From positions 95,998-132,113 of the forward strand of contig CAOMRW010000002.1 of the NCBI GenBank assembly GCA_948485625.1: 36,116 nucleotides of DNA. Reading direction: 5' to 3'. The position numbers and the translations under genes are program-made. The notes under the pieces are model-generated. The model did no database searches and was not told the origin of the DNA. It saw nothing but the letters and a program-made list of their open reading frames with translations. This DNA is from an uncultured Clostridia bacterium (lineage in GTDB: Bacteria; Bacillota; Clostridia; TANB77; CAG-508). Numbering within the stretch: the first letter of the stretch is position 1; each line of letters starts with the position of its first letter. Below, in pieces: positions 1 through 8,268 of this stretch.

Positions 1-61
1 ATTTATTTTATTATTTATTTTATTATTTATTTTATTATTTATTTTTATTATTTATTTTATT
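1..61. repeat. AT-only 12-bp tandem repeat
   Basis: About five copies of the 12-mer ATTTATTTTATT, the fourth with one extra T. It lies directly upstream of the J-domain gene and is cut by the window edge, so its full length is unknown. No gene is visible in it. Similar AT-only repeats fill the right end of the window. Confidence 0.85.
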
Positions 62-133
62 ATTCATATTTTATAATTACATTTGTATTTTCGAAATTTA
101 TATGTTATATTATTTAAGAAAGGATTGATTTAA

Positions 134-553
134 TTGGAAAAAAACTATTATGATATCTTGGAAATAAATAAAAATGCTTCTCCAGAAATACTTGAAAAAG
201 CATATAAAACATTAATTAAAAAATATCATCCTGATTTACAAAAAGATAATCTAAAAATTCAATATGAAGAAAAAATAAAAAAAATAAATGAAGCTTATGA
301 AATTTTGTCAAATCCAGAAAAAAGAAAAAATTATAATTTACAATTAGAAAATAGTGAAATTTCAAAAAAAGAGTATGAAAATTTAATAAAAGAAAATATT
401 TATCTAAAAAATGAAATTAATTCTTTAAAAAATAATATTAATAATTATCATCCTAATAATAAAACAAATTATAATAATATAAATAATAAAATAAAACAAG
501 AAATAAATAATGCTGTAAATCAAGCATATTATGATGCTTATATTAAAGATTAA
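134..553 (+). CDS. Small DnaJ-like (J-domain) protein
   Basis: The product has 139 residues. Residues 4-68 form a canonical J domain: YYDILEI at the start, a helix II rich in lysine, the HPD tripeptide in KKYHPD, and INEAYEILSNPEKR in helices III and IV. Such a domain stimulates the ATPase of a DnaK (Hsp70) partner. The rest is a lysine/asparagine-rich, coiled tail; there is no Gly/Phe region, zinc-finger domain or C-terminal substrate domain. It is therefore a short class-C-type co-chaperone and not DnaJ itself. The start is TTG at 134, with AAAGGA about 10 bases upstream. No ATG lies before the J domain begins, so TTG is needed. Its substrate is unknown. Confidence 0.85.
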   Translation: MEKNYYDILEINKNASPEILEKAYKTLIKKYHPDLQKDNLKIQYEEKIKKINEAYEILSNPEKRKNYNLQLENSEISKKEYENLIKENIYLKNEINSLKNNINNYHPNNKTNYNNINNKIKQEINNAVNQAYYDAYIKD

Positions 554-570
554 AAAATAGAGGGTATAAA

Positions 571-744
571 ATTAAATACAAAAAAACATTAAAAGACTTT
601 ATTGCTTTACTTATCACAATTAGTATTATAATATTTATTTTTATTATCTTATGGAATATTCCATTTACAAAAAATTATTTAATTAGTAATCCTATTTTTA
701 AATTTATTATTGATTTATTCTTAAATTTATTTAACAATAATTAA
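571..744 (+). CDS. Possible small membrane protein with ATT start
   Basis: An uninterrupted 57-codon frame follows the J-domain gene by 17 bases. It has a basic N-terminus (KYKKTLKD), one strongly hydrophobic span (IALLITISIIIFIFIILW) and an amphipathic, Asn-ending tail, like small single-pass membrane proteins. The only plausible start is ATT at 571, preceded by GAGGG six bases upstream. ATT is a rare but known initiator. Its spacing after the J-domain gene suggests co-transcription. I do not recognise a family. In such AT-rich DNA a chance frame is possible. Confidence 0.4.
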   Translation: MKYKKTLKDFIALLITISIIIFIFIILWNIPFTKNYLISNPIFKFIIDLFLNLFNNN

Positions 745-747
745 AAT

Positions 748-804
748 TATTAAAAAATAAAATAAAAATAATATTATAAATTATTTTTATTTTATTTTTT
801 TAAT
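748..804. terminator. Bidirectional AT hairpin between convergent genes
   Basis: A near-perfect inverted repeat of about 24 bp (ATTAAAAAATAAAATAAAA and its complement) lies between the rightward small ORF and the leftward ABC permease gene. A-tracts and T-tracts on the two sides would give U-runs in either direction, so it can serve both convergent transcripts. Confidence 0.6.
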
Positions 805-827
805 TTATTTTCAAATTTAATTTAATT

Positions 828-2522
828 TTAATTTATTTTTCTAAATAATTTTTTAATATTTATTTTTATTATTAAATTTATAAATAAAATTAATATAATT
901 AAAATTAAAGCAATAGCCAAACATGAATAATTTAAATTTAATCCTAAAAATATTTTATAAAAATAAACTAATAATAAAATAATGACTATAGTTAAAACAT
1001 ATTGAAACAATTTATTACTATTATTTTTTATAGCTTCATAATCAGCATTCCAATTTAAATTTGGTTTATATAAATCAATTAAAAGCATTAAATTACTATT
1101 TAATATATTTAATAAATTTGATAAAATAAATAAAAATATTAAATAAATTAAATCGAACTCTGAAAAAATTAATTTTATTATAATTAATATAAATATTATT
1201 ATAATATTATTTACAAAAATCTGAGGTACAGATTTATAAACAAATTGTTTATAATAATCTATAGGAATATATTTCATAAAAATAGCATTTTTTCCTTCTC
1301 TTGAAATTGAACTTATAGATATGTTTGACATTGTAAATATTATTTGAATTAATGCTAATATTAAACAAATAATACTCAAATCCACTGAAAACTCTATTCC
1401 TTCTTCAAATAGTTCAGACATCAATATTGCCTGTATATTTGGTAATGCCATTAGCACAATTATAATAGTAGAAATCATTAATATTAATATAGGAAAAATA
1501 CACTGTATAAAAAATATAGGATTCTTAAACAATACTTTAAATTCTTTTTTTATATATGAATTTCTCTTATTTAATTTTTTTGTATTTTTTTCAAAATTAT
1601 TTTTATTTATTTTTTTTCTATAAAAATTACTATTATTTTTTAATATATTTTTTAAATAATATTTTTTTCCTATAAAAATAAATAAAATAAAAAATAAAAA
1701 ATTAATAAAAATAATTTTTACTAAATAAAATATAGAAATTATTTTATTAGAATTACTTAATATTTTTACAGTAGGATTTATTATTAAAAACCCTTTACTT
1801 ATATTTTCCAATTTTTCATTAAAATTAGAAAATACTTGTGTAATCACTTCATTTTCTATATTCATATTATTAGTAGTTTTATTCATAATATTATTTCCAA
1901 TCTTAAATTCTATAAAAAATAATATAAAAATAAAAAATAAAGTTAAAATAACCTGAAAAATATCCTTATTCTTAACAAATTTAGATAGTTTTATTAAAAA
2001 CATCATTATTATACTTATTATTAAATTTGTTAATATAGGAAAAATTAATAAAATAGCAAATAAATAAAAATAATAAAATAATCCTGCATCTGTTTCCATT
2101 CCATAAATTAATAATGGAAAAATAGCAAAAATAAATTCTGTAAAATATAAATTAATTAATAATGTATTAAATTTTGCAGTTAATAATTCTTCTGGTTTTA
2201 TTGGTAATGGTAATACTAATTCTATATCTTTTGAAAAGAAATATACATTAAAACTTGATAGAATGACTTGAAAAATCATAATTATATTTAAAATTAAAAA
2301 TAAGCTATTTAAAAATATTGTTGGTTGATTACTAGCCACTAATATTTTTATTATTTCATAACTTAAATATGATATTGTAATCATTACTATAGCAATTAAC
2401 CATACAAAAATAGACTTTCTATTTACTTTTTTTGTTTCTTTATTTACAATATGAGTATTCTGAAATATATCTTTTAAAAAAATCTTTGTTAAATTTAATA
2501 TATTTTTTATTTTTTTAATCAT
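828..2522 (-). CDS. ABC-2-type exporter permease
   Basis: This 564-residue integral membrane protein has about a dozen hydrophobic spans. A basic cytoplasmic stretch around residues 300-325 divides two membrane halves. It has the size and layout of ABC-2-type exporter permeases that pair with a single CcmA-type ATPase. Its start overlaps the end of the ATPase gene by 8 bases (ATGATT at 2522), so the two are translationally coupled and form one transporter. The substrate cannot be told from sequence; related pairs export lipids, peptides or drugs. GGAG lies about 10 bases before the ATG. The gene is particularly AT-rich, with many Ile/Lys/Asn codons. Confidence 0.8.
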   Translation of the reverse strand: MIKKIKNILNLTKIFLKDIFQNTHIVNKETKKVNRKSIFVWLIAIVMITISYLSYEIIKILVASNQPTIFLNSLFLILNIIMIFQVILSSFNVYFFSKDIELVLPLPIKPEELLTAKFNTLLINLYFTEFIFAIFPLLIYGMETDAGLFYYFYLFAILLIFPILTNLIISIIMMFLIKLSKFVKNKDIFQVILTLFFIFILFFIEFKIGNNIMNKTTNNMNIENEVITQVFSNFNEKLENISKGFLIINPTVKILSNSNKIISIFYLVKIIFINFLFFILFIFIGKKYYLKNILKNNSNFYRKKINKNNFEKNTKKLNKRNSYIKKEFKVLFKNPIFFIQCIFPILILMISTIIIVLMALPNIQAILMSELFEEGIEFSVDLSIICLILALIQIIFTMSNISISSISREGKNAIFMKYIPIDYYKQFVYKSVPQIFVNNIIIIFILIIIKLIFSEFDLIYLIFLFILSNLLNILNSNLMLLIDLYKPNLNWNADYEAIKNNSNKLFQYVLTIVIILLLVYFYKIFLGLNLNYSCLAIALILIILILFINLIIKINIKKLFRKIN

Positions 2523-3240
2523 TTTTTATTATCTCCATAAATAATTCCTCTAAAGATTTATTTTCCTTTAATTCATTTTTCATTTCCTCATATGTTCCAA
2601 CAAAAATTAATTTACCATTATTTATTATACCTATCCTATCACACAATTTTTCTGCAATTTCTAAAATATGTGTAGAAAAGAATACTGTCTTATTCTTGCT
2701 TGCATATTCCCTCATTAATTTCTTTAATTCAAATGAAGACTTAGGATCTAGTCCTGTCATTGGTTCATCTAATATCCAATTACTAGGTTCATGTATTAGA
2801 ACACCTATTATTATCAATTTTTGTCTCATTCCATGTGAATAACTTTCTATTTTATTATTTAATACATCTATAATCTCAAATCTTTTTGCTAAATCATTTA
2901 TTCTTTCTAATCTATCTTCAGTAGAAACATCATATATATCTGCTATAAAATTCAAATATTCAATACCTTTTAATTTTAAAAATATATCTGGATTATCTGA
3001 TACTAATCCTATTAATTTTTTAGCTTCTATAGAATCCTTTGTAATACTTTTATTATCTATTAAAATATCTCCTTCGTCTATTTCTAATATACCTGTCATC
3101 ATCTTTATAGTAGTAGTTTTACCAGCTCCATTAGGTCCTAAGAAACCAAATATCTCCCCATCATTTATTTTAAAATTCAAATTATCTATTATCTTATTAT
3201 CTTTTTTGAATTCCTTAGATACATTTTTTAATTCAATCAT
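2515..3240 (-). CDS. ABC transporter ATP-binding protein (CcmA type)
   Basis: The product is a 241-residue nucleotide-binding subunit. Walker A (GPNGAGKTT) is near residue 35, a Q-loop region follows (LVSDNPDIF), the signature is YSHGMRQKL near residue 134, Walker B with the catalytic Glu is WILDEPMTGLD near 155, and the H-loop is FFSTHIL. It hydrolyses ATP on the inner face of the membrane to drive the permease encoded immediately downstream. GAGGAG precedes the ATG. The gene starts 32 bases after the hairpin ending the T4SS cluster, so it depends on readthrough or on a promoter around that hairpin (TATAAT is present in its T-tract). Confidence 0.92.
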   Translation of the reverse strand: MIELKNVSKEFKKDNKIIDNLNFKINDGEIFGFLGPNGAGKTTTIKMMTGILEIDEGDILIDNKSITKDSIEAKKLIGLVSDNPDIFLKLKGIEYLNFIADIYDVSTEDRLERINDLAKRFEIIDVLNNKIESYSHGMRQKLIIIGVLIHEPSNWILDEPMTGLDPKSSFELKKLMREYASKNKTVFFSTHILEIAEKLCDRIGIINNGKLIFVGTYEEMKNELKENKSLEELFMEIIKND

Positions 3241-3272
3241 AAGACCACTCCTCTATAATTGGATTATAAAAC

Positions 3273-3298
3273 AAAAAGAGTTGCTTTGCAACCCTTTT
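3273..3298 (-). terminator. Terminator after the T4SS operon
   Basis: On the minus strand AAAGGGTTGC, loop AAA, GCAACTCTTT forms a 10-bp stem (one G-U pair) followed by a T-run. It sits just after the last T4SS gene and before the ABC transporter. Confidence 0.85.
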
Positions 3299-3308
3299 AT
3301 AATTCTAT

Positions 3309-4631
3309 TTACATACTAAATGACATTTCAAAATCAAATTCATCATTTAATTGTATTATAATACTTAATTCTTTTATTTCTGAACTTTCTTCTGTTAAAT
3401 CTGATACTTCTATAGTAGCAACATAAATATTAGTACCTCTTTTAGAAACATCTTTATATGATACTTTATTATATCTAAAGAAAGAAGACTTAATATATTC
3501 TTCAAATTCACTTTCTGTTCTAAAATAATTTTCTTTAAATCCATCTGATAAATAATTATATATATTTATATAATCATATGCATTTATCATCTTAATAATT
3601 TTATCTATATTTAATTGTACTTTTTTTATATCATCTGACTTTTTATAAGTTTGCTCAAATTTATCAGTTATTAATGTATATGTATCTAATTTTAAATGAA
3701 ATTGCATTGGAGTAATCTCATCAAAAATATACAGATTATCATATTGATCTTTACAAACAAATTGTAAAATATCCTCTTTATTATTTACTAAATATTCTGT
3801 AAATTTCAATTTTTCAATTTCTTCCCTATTTTCTATTACATAACTTTTAAATACTTCTACGCCTCCAAATCTTTTATTTTTATACTCTGTTTCCATATAA
3901 TTATATAAAATCTCTGGTTTTGATAAAGCCAACCTCTTATACGTTAAAAAGTAATTTTTAGCCATCTTTTCATAATCATAAACATCTTCACTATATTTAT
4001 TATTATCATTAATTTCAATAGATTTATTAGAATTACTAGTCTCTATTTCTTCAATACTATCATATTTTTCTAAAATAGGTTCTATTGAAAATGTTTGATT
4101 ATCAATATCTAAATTAACAAAAATATAAAATTCATCTAAAATTTCATTATCAAAATTAACAGTAATTGCGTGAACTACATATTTCTCAACAGGAATGTTA
4201 ACAATTTTTTTCATTTTTAATGCTATAACTGTACTTTGTTCATCCATAGTTTTCAAATACTTATGAATATTATCAGAAGTAATATTATTTTTATTAATAT
4301 ACTCTTCACTTAATAAATTAAGCCTCATTTTTTTTATTTTTATATCACTTATCTTTACATATTCATCATTATCATTTCTTTCATAAAACTGACTTGCTTT
4401 ATTATTAAGCATATTATAATATTTTTGAATACATTGTTCTACTGATTTGAAATTAGTCATACTATTAACATCTTCATATTCATTTGTTATTTCTATAGTC
4501 TCTCCTGGATCACCATATGAAATCCCAATATTGTTTCCATTATTCTGTTTTAAATATAACAAAAGTATTGATAATATTAGAATTAAAATAATAAAAATTA
4601 CTATTATAATAATATTCTTAAATTTATTCAT
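3309..4631 (-). CDS. Single-pass membrane protein, possible VirB8-like T4SS component
   Basis: The product has 440 residues. A short basic N-terminus leads into one membrane span (residues 5-27), followed by a long extracytoplasmic part. Two segments look like NTF2/SnoaL-type folds: near 60-195 (an acidic alpha helix, then beta-strand stretches) and near 340-440, where MINAYDYINIYNYLSDGFK opens a helix-plus-sheet domain. This architecture, one span plus NTF2-like domains, is that of VirB8/TcpC/PrgL proteins in Gram-positive T4SS. It is the last gene of the cluster, 15 bases after the wall hydrolase gene, and a terminator follows. The assignment is by architecture and context; I see no diagnostic motif. 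Confidence 0.55.
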   Translation of the reverse strand: MNKFKNIIIIVIFIILILILSILLLYLKQNNGNNIGISYGDPGETIEITNEYEDVNSMTNFKSVEQCIQKYYNMLNNKASQFYERNDNDEYVKISDIKIKKMRLNLLSEEYINKNNITSDNIHKYLKTMDEQSTVIALKMKKIVNIPVEKYVVHAITVNFDNEILDEFYIFVNLDIDNQTFSIEPILEKYDSIEEIETSNSNKSIEINDNNKYSEDVYDYEKMAKNYFLTYKRLALSKPEILYNYMETEYKNKRFGGVEVFKSYVIENREEIEKLKFTEYLVNNKEDILQFVCKDQYDNLYIFDEITPMQFHLKLDTYTLITDKFEQTYKKSDDIKKVQLNIDKIIKMINAYDYINIYNYLSDGFKENYFRTESEFEEYIKSSFFRYNKVSYKDVSKRGTNIYVATIEVSDLTEESSEIKELSIIIQLNDEFDFEMSFSM

Positions 4632-4646
4632 ATTTTTAACCTTTCT

Positions 4647-7268
4647 CTAGTTAGTTATAAATCTATACACATATGTATATTTGCTAGGATTATCATTATA
4701 AACATCAATCTGTTTATCTGGTGGCAATTTACTTGAATGTGCTGCAACATATAATCCATTTCCTATATATAAAGTTACATGGCCTTTTCTCCATAACACA
4801 TCTCCTGGCTGTAATTCAACACTAGTTGAAGGACCTACTCTATATTGGCTACCATATGCATCTGTTGTAGCTGGAACTGAAATTCCAAAAAACTGACTAT
4901 ATAATCTACTTACTAAACTAGAACAATCATATTGGAATTGACCATATCTATTATCTTGACTATATGTATATCTATTATCATTAGCAATTCTTTGGGCTTC
5001 TTGCAATAAAGCTTGCATCTTAGATTTACTTTCTCCTGATAAATTTATATTTGCTCCAGTTGGTGCTTGTTGTCCATGATACCTAGTATAAATATCTTGT
5101 GCATATGTTAATCTATTTCCCATTTGCGGATTACCAGCTTTTTCAAACTCTTTCTCAAAATAATAACAAGCATCTTTAACACTAGTTGCACTTTTCCATT
5201 TTGGACAATCTGATTCTTGTAGTTCCTTAAATAAAAAGTTAATCTGCATATCCTCATCATCAATTCCAACACCATTTTCTTTAGCAAATCTATATAAATT
5301 TTCTTTTCTAGATGGATATGTCCATTGTGCTAAACCATATCCAACTCCATCATTAATGAAATTAGTATATGTTCCATTATTAACACCTGCAGTATATGAT
5401 TCATCATTCATTCCAAGTTTTGATTCATAAGAATTTTGCATATTATTAGATTTAAAACCAGATTCCTGCATAAAGTTTCCCATTGCCCCTGCTGTAGCAT
5501 ATTCTGAATATCCTGCATCTATCATAGCAAACCATACTTTTTCCTCAAAATTATTTCCATATATTGTAGCAGAACCTGAAAAGACATTATTTTCAAATTC
5601 ATCAAAAGTAAAATCAGTATCAAACTTTTCTTTTCCTAACACTTGATTTATTAAATACTTCGTTAATTCTACCATATTTACAGTATCTGGATTTTTCTCT
5701 AATAATTCAATAAACCATAATGTTATTTCATCTGTTATTTTAAATCTAGCATCTTTATGTTTTTCATCGCACATTATTGTAACAAAATTAGTTTGACCTG
5801 TTCCGTTTTTTATTTCTTCAGGAGTTTTTTTATTTATTTTAGGATTATTTGTTACATTTCCAGCAATATATTTTTGTGAATTACTTTGATTTTCATCTTT
5901 TTGTTTTCTATTAGCAATTCTCTTATAATAGTTCGCTCTGCAATATGTTATTTTACTAGATTCAATCGAACTTCCTTCTGCTAAACTTTCAGCTTCATCA
6001 CATAATTTATTTATTTTATCTTTAAATTTATCATAATATGGCAAATCTTCTCCTGTAGTTGATGTATATGGATTTTTATCATCTCCTTCATACTCTGTCT
6101 CTTCTAAATCCCTTTCATTACTATAGCTTGAATCACTTTGTTCTTTTTGATAATCATATTCCTTTTTCAAATATACAATCCAAACATCAGCCTCTGTAAT
6201 ATCAACAATAGGAATATTATTTTCATATACATTTACTTGTTGAACCAAACAATCATCTTCTTGCCATTCAACAACTGGTTTAAAATTTTCTGTTTTAGTA
6301 AAATCACCTTTATCCTTTGTTTTAGCAGTTGCTGTAGCAGTTACATCTATTTTATTTTCCTTATTATATGTATATGTACTTGTTGTTGTTGTTGTTGTTA
6401 TATTATCAAATATTGAAAGTTCTATATAGCTATCTTTTACTAAGTCTGCAAGTTCTAATCCTAATTCAGCATCATCTCCAGCAACAATAATCGACCAAAG
6501 ATATTGAAATGGCATTGTATATTTGCTTATAGCATTTTTATAATTTATAGGTTTTGAATATACACTATATTCTGTTCTTGTATAACTTCCTTCACCATTT
6601 AAATCTTCATCAGTCATAGATTCTGAATATTCACTTAAAACAAATTCTTCATCATCAGAATTTATTGTTTCTGTAGTTTTATCTACTACTCCTACCAAAA
6701 TATTTTGACTTTCATCAAGAGTATAATAATTTACTATATTTGTATCTTTGTTATTTATAAAATTATTAAATGTATCTAAATCCGTATATTGAAGTTTTAT
6801 TTTACTTCCATCAGTTTTATTTCTTTTAATCTCTATAGTTCCATTTAAATCTACATTTCCATCTAATTTAGGATATTGTGTTATAACTTCTGCTTCCATT
6901 AATTTTCTTAATTCATCAACATTATTTAAATAATTCTTAACAGTACTACCCTCTTTAATAAGTTGGTCCCACATAATTTGAGCCATTTCCTCAGAAGTTT
7001 TTTCTGATTCTTGACCACTTTCTTCATCTGTATATAAAAATCTTATACCTTTATCTGTAAATTTTACACTCGTTGTATATGTATGTGCTGCATTTGGAAC
7101 ATTAGATTTATCATCTGCATTAAACACACCATCTAATAAAGTAAAAAAGTGCAAAACAGCAGATAATATTGCAAAAGTTATTAAAACTACAGGAATAACA
7201 ATTTTTAATATTTTTGATCTTAATAAAAATTTTCCAAATTGCTTCAATTTCTGTTTAACTTTATCCAT
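4647..7268 (-). CDS. Membrane-anchored T4SS wall hydrolase: lysozyme-like plus NlpC/P60
   Basis: The product has 873 residues. After a basic start comes one membrane span (about 20-45), then a roughly 540-residue Thr/Asp/Glu/Lys-rich linker without recognisable motifs. At about 595-735 is a phage-tail-lysozyme-like domain (AGAMGNFMQESGF with the likely catalytic Glu; GYGLAQWTYPSR). At about 750-873 is an NlpC/P60 peptidase (YDCSSLVSRLY with Cys near 782, GHVTLYIG with His near 830, AHSS near 844). It should cut both glycan and stem peptide to open the wall for the secretion apparatus, as VirB1-type proteins (PrgK, CwlT, TcpG) do in Gram-positive systems. It lies between the two single-pass components of the same operon. 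Confidence 0.88.
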   Translation of the reverse strand: MDKVKQKLKQFGKFLLRSKILKIVIPVVLITFAILSAVLHFFTLLDGVFNADDKSNVPNAAHTYTTSVKFTDKGIRFLYTDEESGQESEKTSEEMAQIMWDQLIKEGSTVKNYLNNVDELRKLMEAEVITQYPKLDGNVDLNGTIEIKRNKTDGSKIKLQYTDLDTFNNFINNKDTNIVNYYTLDESQNILVGVVDKTTETINSDDEEFVLSEYSESMTDEDLNGEGSYTRTEYSVYSKPINYKNAISKYTMPFQYLWSIIVAGDDAELGLELADLVKDSYIELSIFDNITTTTTTSTYTYNKENKIDVTATATAKTKDKGDFTKTENFKPVVEWQEDDCLVQQVNVYENNIPIVDITEADVWIVYLKKEYDYQKEQSDSSYSNERDLEETEYEGDDKNPYTSTTGEDLPYYDKFKDKINKLCDEAESLAEGSSIESSKITYCRANYYKRIANRKQKDENQSNSQKYIAGNVTNNPKINKKTPEEIKNGTGQTNFVTIMCDEKHKDARFKITDEITLWFIELLEKNPDTVNMVELTKYLINQVLGKEKFDTDFTFDEFENNVFSGSATIYGNNFEEKVWFAMIDAGYSEYATAGAMGNFMQESGFKSNNMQNSYESKLGMNDESYTAGVNNGTYTNFINDGVGYGLAQWTYPSRKENLYRFAKENGVGIDDEDMQINFLFKELQESDCPKWKSATSVKDACYYFEKEFEKAGNPQMGNRLTYAQDIYTRYHGQQAPTGANINLSGESKSKMQALLQEAQRIANDNRYTYSQDNRYGQFQYDCSSLVSRLYSQFFGISVPATTDAYGSQYRVGPSTSVELQPGDVLWRKGHVTLYIGNGLYVAAHSSKLPPDKQIDVYNDNPSKYTYVYRFITN

Positions 7269-7300
7269 ATTATCTGCTCCTTTCTTTATTACTTATATTT

Positions 7301-8251
7301 CTACACATCTACTCTAAATTCAAAAAAGTTATAATCACTTTCATTATCTTTATATTCATCATAATTTAATACTAGCTTAGAAAATACTAAATCTTCAATT
7401 TTTCTACTAGAACTATAAGAATTAGAAAATTTTATTTGTATTTCATTTTTAAATTTACTTTTAACTAACAATCTATTTTCTATTATTTCATTATTATAAA
7501 AATAATACTTCATGTTGTTCCCATCTAATAAATAAACTGATTTAGTACTATCACTTGTGTCTAATAAAATATCTTGTTCAGAATTATTTTCAATTGATAA
7601 TTTATATATTTCATAGTCCATATATGTCTCTACTGCTGTTACAGTAACTTTTATATCTTTAATTTCTGTAATTCTGTTTTTCTTTGTTCTTCCTATATAA
7701 CTATTAATATTTAATTTACTTTCTCCATCCTCTTTAACTATTGTAATATAATCTTGTTTTGTTTCACTATCATTCAAATTTCCTGTAGCCAATATATCTT
7801 CCGAAAATCTAACTTGATATATATTTCCATTCCAATTCTCTATTGTATATATTTTTTTATTTGAATCAAAAATTTTAGAATAGTATATATTGTAAAAATC
7901 ATCTATTGACGGAAACATCTCTTCTTTACACTCATTAGCCAACAATTTGTATGCAGAATCTACATCTTTTTTATTACAATAGTCTATAAATTCATTTATA
8001 ATAGAAACATCTTTTTTCAATTTTGTACTTGATACACCAGTACCAGAAATAAGAGATTCATTTGATATTAATTCTTTATTAATACTGTTACTATTTTCTG
8101 TATTTAAAGTACTTTGTTTAATATCTTTTTGCATATTTAATTTTGACAAATAATTTAATAACTGAATTATACCAAATACAAAGACTATAATTAGTATAAT
8201 TCTAAAAATTGTCTTCCTATTTTGATTATAAAATCTAATTAACTTATACAT
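7301..8251 (-). CDS. Single-pass membrane protein, VirB8/NTF2-like T4SS component
   Basis: The product has 316 residues. A basic cytoplasmic N-terminus (MYKLIRFYNQNRK) precedes one span at about 16-35, a Ser/Asn-rich linker, then a probable NTF2-like domain at about 80-180 (INEFIDYCNKKDVDSAYKLL followed by strand-rich sequence). A C-terminal beta-rich segment runs to the end. VirB8-family proteins of Gram-positive T4SS (TcpC, PrgL) have this arrangement and scaffold the channel. It lies 17 bases after the VirB6/TrbL-like gene and 32 before the wall hydrolase, which supports the role. The assignment rests on architecture, not on a signature motif. Confidence 0.6.
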   Translation of the reverse strand: MYKLIRFYNQNRKTIFRIILIIVFVFGIIQLLNYLSKLNMQKDIKQSTLNTENSNSINKELISNESLISGTGVSSTKLKKDVSIINEFIDYCNKKDVDSAYKLLANECKEEMFPSIDDFYNIYYSKIFDSNKKIYTIENWNGNIYQVRFSEDILATGNLNDSETKQDYITIVKEDGESKLNINSYIGRTKKNRITEIKDIKVTVTAVETYMDYEIYKLSIENNSEQDILLDTSDSTKSVYLLDGNNMKYYFYNNEIIENRLLVKSKFKNEIQIKFSNSYSSSRKIEDLVFSKLVLNYDEYKDNESDYNFFEFRVDV

Positions 8252-8268
8252 AATTATAGTCCTCCTAA

